From Flagellimonas beolgyonensis (GTDB lineage: Bacteria; Bacteroidota; Bacteroidia; Flavobacteriales; Flavobacteriaceae): a stretch of 64,000 nt of DNA. Under the pieces are notes generated by a model. That model searched no databases. It was not told the DNA's origin and saw only the letters and a list, made by a program, of their open reading frames with translations. A program made the translations under genes and the position numbers. Each line of letters starts with the position of its first letter. Position 1 is the stretch's first letter. The stretch is from the NCBI RefSeq assembly GCF_003992615.1, contig NZ_RZMY01000006.1, forward strand, positions 62,001 to 126,000, read 5' to 3'. Shown here one piece after another: positions 62,223 through 64,000 of the stretch.

Positions 62223-64000
62223 TGCAAGAGACACAGGCTATTTTACAGCAATATTGGGGTCATGACAACTTTAGGGGGTCCCAAAGCTCCATTATTGAAA
62301 GTGTACTATCCGGTAAGGATGTACTTGCACTGATGCCCACTGGGGGTGGCAAGTCCATTTGCTATCAAGTTCCGGCCATGGCCCAAGAAGGGCTTTGTAT
62401 TGTTGTTTCACCATTGGTGGCATTGATACAGGACCAGGTAAACCAATTAAAAAACAAGGGCATAAAGGCCATTGCACTTACTGGTGGCATTCCCTTTGAC
62501 GAACTCAACGATTTGCTGGACAACTGCCTGTATGGCAACTATAAATTTTTGTACCTATCCCCTGAACGATTGCAACAACCCCTGATCCAGGAGCGGATTC
62601 AGGAAATGAACGTCAACTTGATCGCCATTGACGAGGCACATTGTATTTCGCAATGGGGAAACGATTTTAGACCTGCCTATTTACAATGCGCCATTTTGAA
62701 GGAACTTGTGCCCCAGGTTCCGATGATCGCCCTTACAGCAACCGCCACACCCAGGGTTGTGGACGATATTGTCCAAAACCTGAAATTGTCCCCGGTTAAA
62801 ATTTTTAAGGATTCCTTTTCCCGATCCAATATTGCATTTATCGTAAAACGTACCGAGGACAAACTTTTTCAGTTGAAGAACTACATGGGCAAGGTACCGG
62901 GGAGCTCCATTGTTTATGTGCGATCACGAAAAATGTCCGTTTCACTTTCCAAGTTTTTGAATGAAAATGGATTTTCCGCCGCCCATTTTCATGGTGGTAT
63001 GACCAAATCCGAGAAAGAAGACAAGCTCAACCTTTGGTTGTACGGCACCATCCAGACCATGGTGGCCACCAACGCTTTTGGAATGGGCGTGGACAAGCCG
63101 GATGTACGGTTTGTGGTCCATTATCAAATACCCGATAGCTTGGAAAGCTATTATCAAGAAGCTGGAAGGGCCGGCAGGGACGGAAAGCCATCGATTGCAA
63201 TGGTATTGACCTCGGAGGAGGACAAGCAAAGGGCACGTCAACAATTTTTGGCAGCGTTGCCCGATGTTGCCTTTGTCAAAAAAGTGTACTCCAACCTGAA
63301 CAATTACTTTCAGGTTTCCTATGGTGAATTGGTCATGGAACCCATGGCCTTTAAATTCAATGCATTTTGCAAACGCTATGAACTGGAACCGAATTTGGCC
63401 TTTAATGCCCTTCGAATCTTAGATCAAAATTCCGTTCTGTCGCTGTCGGAGCAATTTCAGGAGAAGACTACCTTGCAATTTGTAGCATCAAAAGCGGCAA
63501 TTTTTCAATATTTGGAAAAAAACAGAAAATCGGCGCCAATCATCCAAACGGTATTGCGCACCTATGGGGGCATCACCGATTATGAAACAAAAATCGACCT
63601 TTCCCTGCTCCATCGGAAAACGGGGATGAGGGAAACCCAACTCAAGGAAATTTTTCAACAGTTGGCCAATGATGGTATTGTCAATTACCATAATCAATCC
63701 AGCGATCTTGAAATCCATTTTTTGGTGCCTCGGGAAGATGATGTCACCATTAATGTATTTGCCAAAAAGGTAAAGGAACTCAATGCGGTAAAACAATACA
63801 ACTTGGAAGCCATGTTGGGCTACATTGAAAACAACAAGGAATGTAGAAGCCGATACCTATTAAAATATTTTGGGGAGGATACCCACGAAAACTGTGGTAC
63901 GTGCGATATTTGTACCGCCAAGGGCAAGCGAACCTCTCCCCATCAGTTGGAGGAACGTATTTTGGAATTGCTTGACCTAGGGCCGCATTCATCCCGAAAG
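62223..64000 (+). CDS. recQ: ATP-dependent DNA helicase RecQ, 3' end beyond window
   Basis: Starts at GTG directly after the stop of the previous gene (MQETQAILQQYWGHDNFRGS). 592 codons are present and the frame is still open at the edge. Helicase motifs: I LMPTGGGKSICYQVP, II IDEAHCISQWGNDFRPAY, III ALTATATP, IV SSIVYVRSRKMS, V MVATNAFGMGVDKPDV, VI YYQEAGRAGRDGKPS. The zinc-binding cysteines are in KECRSRYLLKYFGED and NCGTCDIC. The winged helix and possible HRDC domain start near the edge. RecQ unwinds DNA 3'-5' in recombination repair. Confidence 0.93.

Overview
The window looks like a chromosomal piece of a marine Flavobacteriaceae (Bacteroidota), of Muricauda/Allomuricauda/Zobellia type. 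Supporting signs are the moderately low GC, TAnnTTTG-type promoters without strong Shine-Dalgarno sites, many secreted proteins with short signal peptides ending in AQ, a type IX secretion (T9SS) C-terminal domain, SprB-like repeats, bacillithiol synthesis (BshB1), a ResB-CcsA fusion, DUF4290, DUF2911 and DUF2490 proteins. Family names come from reading translations and from memory; no database search was possible.

Layout. 1-5.5 kb: end of a menaquinone block (isochorismate synthase, truncated by the window edge, and a hotdog thioesterase), an alpha/beta hydrolase, a secreted YD-like protein, a D-amino-acid dehydrogenase-like flavoprotein and a secreted M28 peptidase. 5.5-28.7 kb: a very large minus-strand block of exported proteins. 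Its core (28693 down to 11057) is one tightly packed operon: a 1568-aa exported protein, a fibronectin-III protein, a SprB-repeat/T9SS protein, a PKD lipoprotein, a four-helix-bundle gene set in 7-nt repeats, a TANFOR-like coiled-coil protein, a secreted papain-like cysteine protease and a small AT-rich lipoprotein. Beyond a relic of a REP-associated transposase with REP-like hairpins lie an LRR-like lipoprotein, a PQQ-type beta-propeller and an outer-membrane barrel. 29-32.5 kb: an ABC transporter / P-loop protein / DUF2490 operon, then tRNA-His. 33-45.3 kb: mostly housekeeping genes (TPR histidine kinase, bshB1, a trans-sulfuration PLP enzyme, MATE pump, cytochrome c maturation, a DUF2520-KdsC-Maf operon, ferredoxin plus a U32 tRNA-hydroxylation protein). 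45.4-57 kb: lipoprotein, PIG-L deacetylase with a tiny membrane protein and a sodium/solute symporter, DUF2911, an SRPBCC-SDR-photolyase operon, an M20 amidohydrolase and a pirin. 57-64 kb: TPR LytS-like kinase, murA, DUF4290, DUF493, an AAA ATPase and the start of recQ.

The best candidate for an undescribed system is the 11-28.7 kb operon. Its order (giant exported protein, surface-adhesion-type proteins, a T9SS-secreted repeat protein, a coiled-coil carrier-like protein, then a papain-fold enzyme directly followed by an AT-rich lipoprotein) resembles a secretion or display backbone with an exchangeable effector/immunity pair at its 3' end. That is inference; the gene order, signal peptides and catalytic motif are visible in the sequence. 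The locus has also taken in selfish DNA: 7-nt repeat arrays around a 23S-IVP-type four-helix-bundle gene, the same repeats translated in frame inside two neighbouring genes, a transposase relic, and a duplicated leader that supplies the start codon of the LRR-like gene.
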